From Perkinsus marinus ATCC 50983 (Eukaryota > Perkinsozoa > Perkinsida > Perkinsidae), in the NCBI RefSeq assembly GCF_000006405.1, contig NW_003205123.1, forward strand, positions 77,060 to 141,059: a stretch of DNA of 64,000 nt, written 5' to 3'. Position numbers and translations under genes: made by a program. The notes below the pieces were generated by a model, which ran no database searches, was not told where the DNA came from, and saw only the letters and a list, made by a program, of their open reading frames with translations. The stretch's first letter is position 1. Every line of letters begins with the position of its first letter. This document shows positions 13,084-23,815 of the stretch, in pieces.

Positions 13084-14958
13084 TCAATTCACTGGCAGAT
13101 TATTCACCTTCTTAACGACAGCAACCTAAAGATAGCAAGGGCATGCGGAAAGCGCGACGCGACCAAATCTTACCGCTTTCGACCAATCTGTCCAATTGGC
13201 AATCTTGAAATACACGTCGGGTTTAAGACTAATCCCCTTCTTCGTAGCGTTGCCCCTGAGATCACCAATCGCTCCCCTCACGAGGAACACACAATTCCTT
13301 ACTTGAAGTACGAGCGGATGTCAACTAAGTACATGCCCTTGAACGAATATCTGACATGAAGAAATTTCGTCCCCATGGCCAGCGAGAAGTGATGATGACG
13401 TAGTATTACACCTTCAACTTGAGGCCCTTATCGATTTCCATGATAATAGCACCGTCGGGGTCGATGAAAGTGGAATCATTGCGAAGCACTCCCGTAAGGA
13501 CCGGCGACTTAGCTCGACCACCCTCATCCAGCCATCTGAGACGTATCATTTCGCTACAAACCACTTACGCCCGACAAAGGGAAGCTCCACCTTATAACTA
13601 TTCGGAGATTCTTCCCGCACGCGATTACTATCAGAAATACTCTTTCTACTATTGTTGCTCCTGGTTGATCTCATAGTTCACCCAACAACGTCTACTTAGT
13701 CGCGGTGTCGACGATGGATATTAACAAAAGTCGACTGACCACACTTAGAGTATGCGTGCTATAGCTAATGACGAATATTGGAGAACTGCAAGACAACAAC
13801 ACAAGTTCTACTTGGTTCAGCAAAAGAGCAAGTAGAATTCACGAAATTCAATACATATTTTTCTGAATGTAAGAGCCACAGCGGAGTGCCTCCCAAAACT
13901 GACTTTAGAGCGGCTGTGACCATCTCCTGCCGTGCCATTGTTTTCTCGTACTTCTCAACGTTGAGGAAGACACCTTTCTGTGTGGGCTTGCGACCTTCAT
14001 CGAAATACCTGTCAATTACAGAAAATTGCTGCTGTGAGAGTTGCATAAAAATCTACTACTTCCTTATATCCATAAACACCATGCCCTTCCATAACTTAGC
14101 CTTAACCTTCACGTCATCCGTCACGCGCCACACAAACTCCTTCTGATCGCCCTCGCCAGTTGCAGCCACGTACCTATTCAACGTCAAAATTCACCCACTC
14201 TGATCGAACTCCAACTTTGAAACTCATCTGCTGATCGGAAACTGTGCGTACACATACGTACACATAGACGCACGCGTACGGACCTACGCCCGCACAAAAT
14301 AAGACAATGCTCCCCGACCCACATCGCCTTTTCCGACTCCTCCCCTGGCTGCACCACTTCTACAGCTGATGATGGCCGAGCCTTCTTCTTGGCTGGAGTA
14401 GGGGTCTCCTCAGACTCAGAGGAATCAGAATCCGAGTCAGACGATGATGATGATGACGACGATTCATCACTTGATGATGATGAAGATGACGAGGAGGAGG
14501 AGGCATCTAAACCGAATAACGCATCCCTACAGTGCGAACCGAACAGTTATGCATATCTAGATTTCCAAGATGGCTTTCTCCAATTTGGGAATACGACTAT
14601 AGACTACGAAACGCTGCTAAACCGGTGATGTCCACAGATTTACATTGTTAGCCTGTTGACTTTCGAACTCTCGAAAATTGAAGGTGTTGAAAATATTCAT
14701 TGCATAACGGTTTGTTTCACATTGTAAACTCCACATTGACCATATACGAAACAGATATTTCGGGAAACAACAAGGCATTCAAATCAATGTCGCCCTCGAG
14801 GCAAACTCCCAAGGTGTGCCCCCTTTCAGTGGCGATACGGAAGGACACGTACCCGTCTTACCTTCTTCCTCTGCTCTTTTCCGTTTCATGGGCTTCACCG
14901 GCTTTGTCGGAGGTTCCACTGCTGTGGTCTCATCATCATCCGGAAATATGTTGTCCAT
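13084..14958 (-). CDS. Protein with two PC4/Sub1 coactivator domains
   Basis: PC4 (p15/Sub1) binds single-stranded DNA and assists RNA polymerase II transcription. Start ATG 14958; firm exons 14958-14862, 14506-14323, 14173-14060, 14008-13900, then 13337-13303, 13255-13174, 13125-13084; between 13899 and 13412 a Ser/Arg linker and the start of the second domain are coding but not fully resolved. N-terminus: acidic and basic patch (MDNIFPDDDE, KPMKRKRAEEE) and a long Ser/Asp run. First PC4 domain: VWRVTDDVKVKAKLWKGMVF, MDIRKYFDEGRKPTQKGVFL. Second: IIMEIDKGLKLKGMYLVDIR, SYFKGNATKKGISLKPDVYF. Both keep the KG-x-x-L/F-V/M-DIR-x-YF core and the KKGISL/QKGVFL strand. Human PC4 has one domain and acts as a dimer, so a double protein could be an internal dimer (inference). 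Confidence 0.75.
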
Positions 14959-15185
14959 ATCGACAGGCGTGGGAATCGAACCAGGGTCGAGAATACGTTA
15001 GCAGAGGCTGGTGGGCACACACCACGCAGTCGAACAATCAAACTATCCATCACACCAAGTCGACCTTCCCTCGAACGCCGATACCATACCAGTCAAAGAG
15101 AAAATATATAATTCAGCCATATAATGTACAACAGTAGATGCAATGCAGAGTTATCGCCACCGACTACAAGCCTCCTCACAGGAAC

Positions 15186-17913
15186 TCATCCGGTCCACTC
15201 CTCGTCATCACTATTATGTTTCTTCCTACCATACGAATGGCGCCCACTACTCTGCGGACGCTTATTCTCTGCGCTCTCATCCTCAGACTCCGAATCGCTA
15301 CTACTGCTGCTCGCCTCACTCTCGCTTTCCGACGATTCGTCATCTAATCACACAAGCATAACCGTCAGCATACCCCAGCAAGTGCCTCACTAATCCTTCG
15401 ACTCCTTCTAGATGCTTCTCTAGGTGGTTGGTGACGTACAGGGATCTGCTGTCGAGGCTCTCCCCTCAAGGCCACCTCAGCCTGCTGCTGTAGCATAGCC
15501 ATCGCCGCAGCCGAGCCCATCTGCTGTAGTTGAGCAACTAGAGCAGCCCTTGGCCCAGGCGTGGTCGAGGCTGGAGTTGCCGCGGGCTGAGGCTGCAGAA
15601 CCTTGCATGAAACCATTCTATCTCGATCTATTTAATGGATAATATTATCATCATATGGTATACAATCTTAATAATAATATATAGGGCATATACTAATAAT
15701 AATAATAGAATAACAATACATTAGATATAAACGATATTCGATAGACGACTATATATAATACAACTAGCCCATATGTTAGCACTACCCTTGTTAATATAAC
15801 CCCAGTAAGCTCTCTCGGAATCCAGCTCATACTCTCTCTACATTCCTTAGCATACCGCATCCACGCCGCTGACGAGTTCGCGACCCACTGTATAACTACG
15901 ACCAGAAGCCTTCCCTCTTTCAAGCAAAGGCACGATGAGCAGCCTACCAGCCGCTTGACTGAACTTCCCCGTCCCGTCATTGCATGCTACCATCAGTGCT
16001 TGTGGTGGTCTCCTAAGGAAACGCGACGTCAACTACGACGACCAACCTCATCCACAACTACCCCGCCGACTGGGGCCGTTTATCGTTAGGGCTTCGAGCA
16101 AAAGCAGGGTGGACGATCACTGCACCCGGACTCCCACTAGCATCACCAAAAACAAGGCACGAGAGGTTACGTTCGAGATCCTAAGGGGAGTGCCTACATA
16201 CGAGACCCAGCCATAAGGTGACTTACCGTTAGAGGCGCCCACGTTGCAGCATAACAGAATGTCTGGCAAAAAGTCTTGGCGTTAGGTATGAGGATGAACC
16301 TCTCGTCAAAAGTGGAATCAGCTGTGTTATTCAGGAGCACGGACATTGATCCAGCCTAGGTTTGGGGTAGGGATGATGGACTCAAATGAGGAGGAGGATG
16401 CCATCTTACATTATCCCGGTTCATGAATCGCGGACAGAAAAGGTTGCCATCTGCAGTAGTCAGATACTCCGCAAATCGTTCAGCATACTCTTTCTCCCAC
16501 TAAGAGAACATTCCAATTACTCAAGTGGTTAGGAGCCTCCTTTCCATCGCCACCGACCCACGTTCAACACCCACACTCGTTATTTTTTTACCTTCATTCC
16601 CTGTGACTTCAAGTAAGCAAGTACATCATTCAAAGCTGCCCGAGTGGTCACATCCAAATCATCACTGACCACCGATGCCTCCGCGCCCGATGGTGTGCTT
16701 CGCTCCGCCTCTTTTTTCTCCCCACTGCCATCTTTCTCCTCTGCATCCGTCATCTCCACATCGTCCTTCTTCTCCTCTCCCTCCTCCACCTTCCCCTCCA
16801 CTGCTGCATGCTCTGCAGTGGCGCCACCCTCAGCAAGGCCGGTCGACGCCTTACTATCAGCAGCATCCACAGACGCCTTCTTGCTTCCCTCTGATGCCAT
16901 ACTGAAATCGATAAGGTTCCACTGCACAGTCGTCCTTTCCCATGGTTGAGAATACTCACCTGATCAGGCAAGCTGCCACTTGCTCCCTCTTGCTGAAGAA
17001 GTCAGCTAAGAGCCACGTGCCGATCAGTCGCTGGCCGAGGTTCAGCAATGGGATGCTCAGCCCACGCTTGGTGAGAACTGTCAAAGCCATGAACCTGAAG
17101 AGAAAAAATGGCATAGCCAGGATTCGAACCCTCGACCTATCGTCCTAACTTGCGCTCTCACCTGTGCAGTTGGTCACAGTCGAGGGTCTCTGCAGTGGCC
17201 TCTGCAATGTCAGCACAGCCAGATATCTTCTGTGCAATCGTAGAGCTCCCACTGGCACCTCCCGATTGCCGTGGCACGCCTTGACTTTGTTGCTGTCCAT
17301 TAGCGACATTCTGCTGGTGTTGTTGACCAGTAGCCATCCTGATCAAATACGCCGTGCCGTGTCCATTCTAATCCTCGAGGAGTGGTATGAACATAATAAA
17401 CACACAGAAAAGATAGACCTACCGCTGTTGCTGTAGCTGCCGTAGCTGTGCCAGCCTAAGCGCCTCACTAGTCCTATCAACCTAACATTTATCAAGCCGT
17501 TACGGTCAAGGCGAACGCAGTAACTCCGACCACCTGTGTTGCCGCTTGATCTACACGTATGGGAGCATACGCCTCCTCTGGCACCTTCGCGCCGGCCTTG
17601 GCAGCAATCTACAGCGGAGCGATGTTTCCGCATCAATTAGCCGCTGCACTTACTGCTAGCACATCCGAACAATACTCCTCGAACTTCTCCCTGTCCCTGA
17701 TGAATAATCCACTTGAAAACTCCGACCAGGCCGAGAGGAACTGCATGCCAAAGGCAGCGTTCGGTGGCGGTTGAGTGGGTGCTGCTGACACCGACTGCGA
17801 TGAACCTAACTCGACTTGCAGGCACCCTCCTAGCGCCTAGACTCACCTGGCACTGCGGCGCCCTGACCATTGGCCGGAGGTGACGACCCCGTCGAGGCAG
17901 GGGTCTGATTCAT
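15186..17913 (-). CDS. Unrecognised 603-aa nuclear-looking protein
   Basis: Thirteen exons: 17913-17847, 17784-17654, 17608-17534, 17481-17423, 17338-17162, 17094-16960, 16901-16592, 16499-16410, 16355-16227, 16180-16062, 16012-15856, 15601-15374, 15320-15186; all phases agree. Order along the protein: Pro/Gln-rich N-terminus, a conserved-looking block FGMQFLSAWSEFSSGLFI, Gln-rich coiled region (LAQLRQLQQQR), a helical block with FMALTVLTKRGLSIPLLNL, an acidic Glu/Lys tract, a folded block WEKEYAERFAEYL to VIVHPAFARSP and RSYTVGRELVSG, a second Gln/Ala region, and a Ser/Asp/Glu tail ending DDEEWTG. Composition suggests a chromatin or transcription factor (inference); I do not recognise the family. 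Intron 5 holds a tRNA-like fragment and intron 2 a copy of the dispersed 12-bp motif. The first two exons are copied again at 22655-22914. Confidence 0.65.
17095..17161 (-). repeat. tRNA 3'-half-like fragment inside intron 5
   Basis: On the minus strand, right after the donor, the intron reads GAGAGCGCAAG, then GGTCGAGGGTTCGAATCC and GGCTATGCCA: the 3' side of a D-arm, an anticodon-arm-like stretch, a perfect B-box (GGTTCGAATCC) and an acceptor-like end. No 5' half is present and the T-stem pairing is weak, so this is a fragment, not a functional tRNA. Confidence 0.55.
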
Positions 17914-18815
17914 AAGACTAACCACTAAGAGAAGTAAACGTTGTTATAACACAAGCCACTGATGTGCTCTCACGCTTCCTCGTCGATTACGGGTGAGTAA
18001 TAATGAGGAACATCCACTACACGATCGCCGACAGCGGCTATGGACGATAGCAGAGGCAATGGAAGGTCAGTAACAACATCAGTATTAAGACAAGCAATGA
18101 TAATAAGAGTAACAAGTAGTAGCAGGAGGACTCAGGCAAGCGAATAGTGATATTCCTAATGTTTGATACCGGTGATAACTTCGATAGGAACCAGTACTCA
18201 TCATCGGTAGAGCTGACTGCAGCAGCAGACGACAACGACGACGGGCAATAACAATAACAGAATTGATGAGGAAGTATAATGAGTTCATCACGATACTGCT
18301 ATGATGATTTCTAGAGAGGAGGGGGGGACTAGACAGAAATACAACACAATTACGTTGAGCCAGTAGTAAGAGGTGAAGGGGCTCTGGTGAATACATAGGC
18401 TACTAGTACTACGAAGAAGAAGCAGGCTAAGCCACTATATGACTACTACAATCGAACTATCCATAACACCATGGTGACACTACTATAGTATAAGAAGAAG
18501 GGTGTCACCGGGTAGAGAACACACCGAGACTACCAACACCGACAGAGGCAAGCGGGGGAGATATGCGAGCCACATAGAACTGATATGATGATAATGATGG
18601 CAGTGTCGGTGAAGAAAGCAATAATAACCTCCTTGACGGTGGCGAGTAGTAAACTGATCACTTGCTATTCATAGCTTCAACCCTGCTGCAACAAGAGTCA
18701 ATGTAGACTCAAGCGGGGATTAGCGTTGATAGATGGACGAAGGGATAAGACTGACGCTCCTACTTTTTAATAGGAGGACTACACCAGACACTATATGAAG
18801 AGCTTGGAGGCAGCA
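17914..18815. other. Intergenic region between PDE copy A and the 603-aa gene
   Basis: No exon seen. It matches 22915-23815 almost base for base. It must carry the 3' end of the PDE transcript and the promoter of the 603-aa gene; short ATAATA/GATGAT words and a CACCATGGTG palindrome at about 18467-18476 are present. Confidence 0.6.
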
Positions 18816-20725
18816 TCAGTCAGCAACAACAGCTTCCTCTTCAGAGGTGATATCATCTAGTTGAGCATGGCCAGCACAGGAGTCCCGTCGTCCCTGCTCT
18901 CGGTCCTCGACTTCCTTCATACGCTGCAAGTTCGTCTCCATCACTTCAACTCTATCATGCAGACCGTCCAGTAGACCATCAAGAGTATTCCACAGGGGAC
19001 TCACGACGAAGTTGATGAACCCCACTTGCAGTTTAGCAAGCTCCACAGCGTCATCCGGGCGATGGGCCATAAACGGCGCGAAGGGAAGCCCCTCGAGCCT
19101 CTCAGCTTCCGCCTGGTGATAGTACTCGCTCACAACACGATAGCTCCACTCGTAGTATTCATCATAGGGCATAAGGGGGTTTGATATATCCGCAGCATGA
19201 ACAATCCCCTTCAGCAGCGTCGGCCTAGTCTCAGCCAAAGCCCCATCGACCCACTCTCTTGCTGCCCTCTTAGAACCGTCATTGCGGTCTAAGAGTAACT
19301 CCTGTAGTTTAATAGTAATATCAAAGTGAGCCTTCATGTCCGTCGCCAGAATCACCGAGATCACCGTCTGTCGGAAAACCTCATAGTCGCTGGGCTCGCC
19401 AGTCTCATCAGCTGCTGCTGCTGCTGGCCAAGTTGCAGTAAAGTCAACAGCGCCACCCAGTAGGAGCTCAAAGGCTCGAGCAGCATGCATATTCTCCAAC
19501 ACAGCACTGTCGTTGTAGCGAACAGCCAGGTGCTTCCTACCCTTGATGAAGTAATCATTGTTGAAGCCCGGATGGTTAACATCATGACACAGTGCAGCGA
19601 TAAGCAGACTGAACTCCTCTAGGGGCGTACAGATGACGTCCCGAGGCCCCCCTGCAGGGCCGCCCGGGCGCACTGAGCACCCCGCATTGAACATAACGTA
19701 ACCCACGCAGCTCATAACCTGATAGGCGTGGTAGAAGTTGTGGTAAGGATTATCCGCATGATAATCGTTGGCAATGAGATTGATGAACCCCCAAAGCCTC
19801 GATGCTTCCACCAGTTTACCCTCCCCCACGAAACTCCACCTGTCGAATACACTGTAAGCTCGCCGGACCAGTTCAGAGCGGTCCAAGGTGAAGAGCTTGA
19901 TGTTCCAGCTGAGCAAATCTGGCAGCTCTAAAGCCTCCATCACGGGTACTTCCAACATCTTAGCAGTGAGCCTCGCTTCGTGGTAAGCCACCGAGTCACT
20001 GGCTCGTCTCGAGGCACCGCTGATCGACCCTCTACCACTACTGGTGCTGCTGCCTCTGCCGCCTCCCATGCCAGGCCGCATCCACTGCTGAACGAACGCG
20101 TGCACACTGGGGTTCTCCTTCTCCAACTGTCTGGACACCCGTCGCAGTACAATGCTCCTTATAGCAGTACTAGTGAGGTCGTGGCTCAAACGATGAGACA
20201 CATGCCTAGAGATAGCCAACTGTGGTGGTGGAGCTGGAGGGACCAGGTCCTCCTCCTCCTCGTCGTCATCATCATGATGCATGAACTCATCAGCCTGGTG
20301 GCAACTGTTAGCATAATCATTGTCTTCAACTGCACCATACCGCTCCGATGGGAGATTAGCTCGAATGTAGTCACACATGAACTGAGCAGGATCCCGAGGG
20401 GTGTGAGCTCCCAACTCGATGAGCATCATAGTAAGCAAGTTCTCGAGGTCATAACGCCTGAAGTAGGCCAACACGTCTTCCGCACACACCTTCTGGCCCG
20501 TTTGGCTCTCCTCAGCCGCAGCCACAGCACAGGCAGCAACGACATCAGCTGTCGAGGGTGCTCAGCTGAGGACATGGCCATGGACTCCGACCTCGGCGAC
20601 TGGATAAACGGGGAAATAGTAGGAACGTCCGAAGCATCTTCCACTTCATCACTCAGTGTAGAGGCTGCCACTCCCACTCGGCGATCATAGTCATCGGGAT
20701 TTTTCGTAGTCGGAATAGGGCTCAT
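18816..20725 (-). pseudogene. Cyclic-nucleotide phosphodiesterase, copy A, frameshifted near its N-terminus
   Basis: Same product as the intact copy B (23816-25738), sharing almost every residue. Relative to B one C is missing at about 20561 (GGTGCTCAG against GGTGCCTCAG), which throws the first 55 codons out of frame with the rest. From an internal ATG at 20525 a 569-aa frame remains that keeps the N-terminal docking-like segment and the whole catalytic domain (HNFYHAYQV, CHDVNHPGFNNDYF, VHAADISNP), so the gene may still make protein from the later start; otherwise this is a young pseudogene or a base-calling error. The C-terminus also lacks four residues present in B. No introns. Confidence 0.75.
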
Positions 20726-20992
20726 TGGATAGTAGACTTATGCTTCTGTACAGAATTGTAACCAACTTGAAAGGGAAACATTGAGGACCCTCTCACTAAC
20801 GCAGTCGGATCGTCAGAAGAAACTCGGAAAACGACGACGAATGATGATGACAACGCTCCGCTATGATAAATATATTTCCATCAAAACAAACTACTCTTAT
20901 TGCTTCTGTTCTGCCACCGCATGAGCTGGAGCGACAGGGGAGCTAACAAGACATGAGAGCCATACCACACTTCCGCCAAATCGCATGTGCTA

Positions 20993-22535
20993 CTACCTCC
21001 CTTTCTGCTGCACTTTGGCATCCGTAGCACTCGTAGCTGTGCCGTAATAGTAGTAGCTCCCACTGGCGTCCGACGGCCACTGCTGTTGTTGAGGCATCGA
21101 CTGACTGCCGTACTGGCCATAGGGAGCCGACTGCGATGAGATGACACTAGAAGTGGTAGTAGCTGGAACACCTGGGACCACAGCAGTCGAGGAGGAGGAG
21201 GAAGAGGAGACTGCACTAGATGTTTGCGGGGCCACGGGAGAGCCCTGTATAACAGTAGCCTGTTGGCTGCTACTGGGACGGACCGACGAGACCGATGCAG
21301 CTACCACAGGGGCATGGTGCTGCTGTTGCTGTAGATCAGTCTGTGCTCCAGGGACCATATAGGAGGATCCCATCACACGTTGTGAGCCTATAGGTGATGG
21401 AGTCACCTGTTGTGGCGGTATACTAGTGATGAAATGCTCTTGTGCTGGTGCGTGTTGTACCGACATAGGAGAAGGCTGCTGCTGCTGCTGTGGGGCATCG
21501 TGTACGGATATAGGAGAGGACTGGTGGTCTACTGCTTCCCCTTGTACAGTCGTAGGGTACTGCTGCTGTTGGTGCTGCGGTACTCCCTGTACAGTGGTGG
21601 GGTACTGCTGCTGTTGGTGCTGCGGTACTCCCTGTACAGTTGTAGGGTACTGCTGCTGTTGGTGCTGCGGTACTCCCTGTACAGTGGTGGGGTACTGCTG
21701 CTGTTGGTGCTGCGGTACTCCCTGTACAGTTGTAGGGTACTGCTGCTGTTGGTGCTGCGGTACTCCCTGTACAGTGGTGGGGTACTGCTGCTGTTGGTGC
21801 TGCGGTACTCCCTGTACAGTTGTAGGGTACTGCTGCTGCTGTTGTTGTCCTTGCACAGGTACTGGAGGTTGTTGCTGTTGTTGGTGATAATAATCATAAT
21901 AGTACTGCTGTTGCGGCCCTGTCGACCAAGCCTGTTGAGTAGTACCCTGCACTCCCAAAGGTGGAGGGATATACCCTTGTGGGAGTGTCTGATCTCCCCC
22001 GGCTGGTGTGAGTGCATCAAAGGCCTCAAATGCACTGCCAGCAGTAGCCTGCTGGCCTCCCCCAAGCGTGGTCCCCATCGCGAAAGGATTCACATTATCA
22101 CCATTGCCCTCTGCCTGCCGACCCCCATGGGCCTCGTTGCTCCCATACTGTGCAGCAGCCATCCCAGCCACCGCTACACCAGCAGCAGCTGGTCCCCACA
22201 CGTCAGGGCTGTCGAAAGATATCATGTCCGGCGGGGCCGCCGAGGCTTGCTGTGGTCCACCAGTCGAGGGGTCGTCCGGGAAGGTCGGCATTTGAGTGCT
22301 ATAAAACGCGTTCTCAGCGGCATCCATCTGCTGCTTGTAGTCGTTGCGGTGGCCTATACGAGATGCCAGATTGGTAGGCGGCGGAACTTGAGGATTCTCA
22401 TCCTCGCTCTGAGAAAGTGTTCCTCGGTCGAACCTATTTTGTATCTAACCAACTTGAACCTACAGATTCCTCCTCTTCCGAAGAGCTATCATCCTCTCCA
22501 TCTTGCGCTCGAAGCAATGCTACTTGTTTCTGCAT
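20993..22535 (-). CDS. Gln-rich repeat protein, copy A, 5'-truncated
   Basis: Copy of the Gln-rich gene at 26006-29000 that lacks exons 1-3 and part of exon 4 because the duplication border falls there. Two coding exons remain, 22535-22464 and 22408-20993; from the first internal ATG they would give about 495 aa. Content: acidic start (Ser/Glu run), MDAAENAFYSTQMPTFPDDP, an Ala/Gly-rich part, YYYDYYHQQ, seven near-perfect 15-residue repeats QYPTTVQGVPQHQQQ, then Gln/Pro/Ser-rich sequence ending in TSATDAKVQQKGR. Copies of exons 1-2 of the 603-aa gene lie just upstream; splicing them to this gene would be out of frame, so no fusion protein is predicted. Whether it is expressed depends on a new promoter. 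Confidence 0.6.
21541..21840. repeat. 45-bp tandem repeat in copy A, organised as 90-bp dimers
   Basis: About seven 45-bp units, each encoding the 15 residues QYPTTVQGVPQHQQQ on the minus strand. Two unit types alternate strictly: one with ACAGTGGTGGGG, one with ACAGTTGTAGGG, so the real period is 90 bp. The copy B array does not show this pattern. Confidence 0.9.
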
Positions 22536-22654
22536 CTCTCGATACCTACCCAGACACTCTCATGCATCATTTCAGGATGAGTTCCAGGAAGTGTGGTACG
22601 AGTCTTACTCATCGTCATCCGTCTCATTCGCCGTCTCATTCGCCTGTCACTTAC

Positions 22655-22914
22655 TGCTAGCACATCCGAACAATACTCCTCGAACTTCTCCCTGTCCCTG
22701 ATGAATAACCCACTTGAAAACTCCGACCAGGCCGAGAGGAACTGCATGCCAAAGGCAGCGTTCGGTGGCGGCTGAGTGGGCGCTGCCGACACCGACTGCG
22801 ATGAACCTAACTCGACTTGCAGACACCCTCTTAGCACCTAGACTCACCTGGCACTGCGGCGCCCTGGCCATTGGCCGGAGGTGACGACCCCGTCGAGGCA
22901 GGGGTCTGATTCAT
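22655..22914 (-). pseudogene. Duplicated 5' fragment of the 603-aa gene (exons 1 and 2)
   Basis: Exon copies 22914-22848 and 22785-22655 match 17913-17847 and 17784-17654, including FGMQFLSAWSEFSSGLFI. After the exon 2 donor only 7 bases of the original intron remain before the sequence switches to the Gln-rich gene. No continuing in-frame exon is available, so it is a truncated gene fragment, though its promoter may still be active. Confidence 0.85.
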
Positions 22915-23815
22915 AAGACTAACCACTAAGAGAAGTAAGCGTTGTTATAACACAAGCCACTGATGTGCTCTCACGGTTCCTCGTCGATTACGGGTGAGTA
23001 ATAATGAGGAACATCCACTACACGATCGCCGACAACGACTATGGATGATAGCAGAGGTAATGGAAGGTCAGTAACAACATCAGTATGAAGACAAGCAATG
23101 ATAATAACAGTAACAAGTAGTAGCACGAGGACTCAGGCAAGCGAATAGTGATATTCCTAATGTTTGATACCGGTGATAACTTCGATAGGAATCAGTACTC
23201 ATCATCGGTAGAGCTGACTGCAGCAGCAGACGACAACGACGACGGGCAATAACAATAACAGAATTGATGAGGAAGTATAATGAGTTCATCACAATACTAC
23301 TATGATGATTTCCAGAGAGGGGGGGGGACTAGACAGAAATACAACATAATTACGTTGAGCCAGTAGTAAGAGGTGGAGGGGCTCTGGTGAATACATAGGC
23401 TACTAGTACTACGAAGAAGAAGCAGGCTAAGCCACTATATGACTACTACAATCGAACTATCCATAACACCATGGTGACACTACTATAGTATAAGAAGAAG
23501 GGTGTCACCGGGTAGAGAACACACCGAGACTACCAACACCGATAGAGGCAAGCGGGGGAGAAGTGCGAGCCACATAGAACTGATATGATGATAATGATGA
23601 CAGTGTCGATGAGGAAAGCAATGATAACCTCCTTGACGGTGGCGAGTAGTAAACTAATCACTTGCTATTCATAGCTTCAGCCCTGCTGCAACAAGAGTCA
23701 ATGTAGACTCAGGCGGGGATTAACGCTGATAGATGGACGAAGGGATAAGACTGACGCTCCTACTTTTTAATAGGAGGACTAAACCAGACACTATATGAAG
23801 ATCTTGGAGGCAGCG
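22915..23815. other. Intergenic region, duplicate of 17914-18815
   Basis: Near-identical to the corresponding stretch in copy A with about 20 scattered base differences; no exon seen. Confidence 0.6.

Larger units (their letters stand above)
17647..22647. repeat. Tandem segmental duplication, copy A (5.0 kb)
   Basis: The block from 17647 to 22647 is repeated immediately downstream as 22648-27957 with only scattered base changes. It contains the first two exons of the 603-aa gene, the 0.9 kb beyond them, a PDE gene and most of the Gln-rich gene. The left edge lies 7 bases inside intron 2 of the 603-aa gene, the right edge inside exon 4 of the Gln-rich gene. At the junction the 12-mer GTCTCATTCGCC is doubled (22621-22644) where copy B has it once. 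Confidence 0.93.

Noticed and set aside
14389-14628. A plus-strand Asp/Glu-rich protein (MAGVGVSSDSEES...)
   Set aside because: It is the antisense of the Ser/Asp exon of the PC4 gene, whose frame continues through neighbouring exons.
21410-22660. Plus-strand Leu/Arg- or Cys-rich 416-aa and 153-aa frames
   Set aside because: They are antisense readings of the Gln-rich repeat array; period 45 bp keeps all frames open.
20993-22914. A fusion gene between the 603-aa gene's 5' exons and the Gln-rich gene at the duplication junction
   Set aside because: All splice combinations tried put the Gln-rich exon 5 out of frame and hit a stop within about 20 codons.
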